Shown here: in pieces, positions 13,316 through 13,375 of the stretch
Layout of the letters: each line of letters opens with the position of its first letter
How positions within the stretch are numbered: position 1 is the first letter of the stretch
Origin: Firm-04 sp946413695
Lineage (GTDB): Bacteria > Bacillota > Clostridia > Oscillospirales > Ruminococcaceae
DNA: 13,375 nucleotides
Direction: 5' to 3'
Assembly (NCBI GenBank): GCA_946413695.1
Contig: CAMKLV010000081.1
Coordinates: 1-13,375 of the forward strand
The notes under the pieces: generated by a model
Database searches by the model: none
Told to the model about the DNA's origin: nothing
The model's input: only the letters and a program-made list of their open reading frames with translations
Program-made: the position numbers and the translations under genes

Positions 13316-13375
13316 CAAACCAATGCCAACAACTTAAGCAGTTGCATCAGCCGGTGAATTGCTTTGCAATTCACT
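13312..13375 (+). repeat. 64-bp dispersed repeat, copy 2 (runs off the window)
   Basis: Identical to 198-261. The copy reaches the last base of the window, so its true end is unknown. It contains the GTGAATTGC-TTT-GCAATTCAC hairpin. On the thi-coding strand it would lie upstream of thiG, where an operon leader or preceding genes would be expected. Confidence 0.85.

Noticed and set aside
13241..13318. N-terminal extension of ThiG to a TTG at 13318
   Set aside because: The added residues encode the intergenic repeat (the same peptide HSKSSRSDT also appears at the other repeat copy), and the ATG at 13240 has a good AAAGGAG.

Overview
The window looks like chromosome of a strictly anaerobic, fairly high-GC relative of Ruminococcus (Oscillospiraceae). 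Four things point there: a secreted protein ending in a type I dockerin, a tyrosine-dependent ThiH (the anaerobic route to thiazole), clostridial-type small membrane iron-sulfur and CXXC proteins, and strong AAAGGAGG-like ribosome binding sites. Genus is inference. Both window ends lie in repeated DNA, so this may be a whole metagenomic contig that broke at repeats.

Layout. 1-759 has no gene. It is a mosaic of inverted repeats, short hairpins and pieces of dispersed elements. 835-2490 (+) encodes a secreted transglutaminase-like protein with a Thr-rich linker and a dockerin; it has its own promoter and a hairpin terminator. 2686-6845 (+) is a probable five-gene unit read from a near-consensus promoter at 2618-2646: an MBL-fold hydrolase, a DUF3592-like membrane protein, an ABC-F ATPase of Uup type (GTG start overlapping the previous stop), a 48-residue CXXC protein and an overlapping membrane 4Fe-4S protein. 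A bidirectional terminator at 6844-6883 separates this unit from the convergent small membrane zinc-ribbon gene 6885-7175 (-).

7176-7842 is a second repeat-rich spacer. It holds a 156-bp near-perfect palindrome, a 171-bp element with terminal inverted repeats whose relative lies at 601-659, and two more hairpins. 7843-13240 (-) is a tightly packed thiamine operon, in transcription order thiG, thiH, tenI-thiE fusion, thiD, thiC. The genes overlap or sit within 14 nt of each other. Together they cover the HMP branch (ThiC, ThiD), the thiazole branch (ThiG, ThiH, TenI) and the coupling step (ThiE). ThiS and ThiF, needed to supply sulfur, are not in the window, and no TPP riboswitch is visible upstream of thiG before the window ends in a repeat.

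No phage, CRISPR, tRNA, rRNA or autonomous transposase gene was found. The most unusual material is the intergenic repeat architecture: several families of palindromic modules recur on both sides of the genes, and one family flanks the thiamine operon in inverted orientation.
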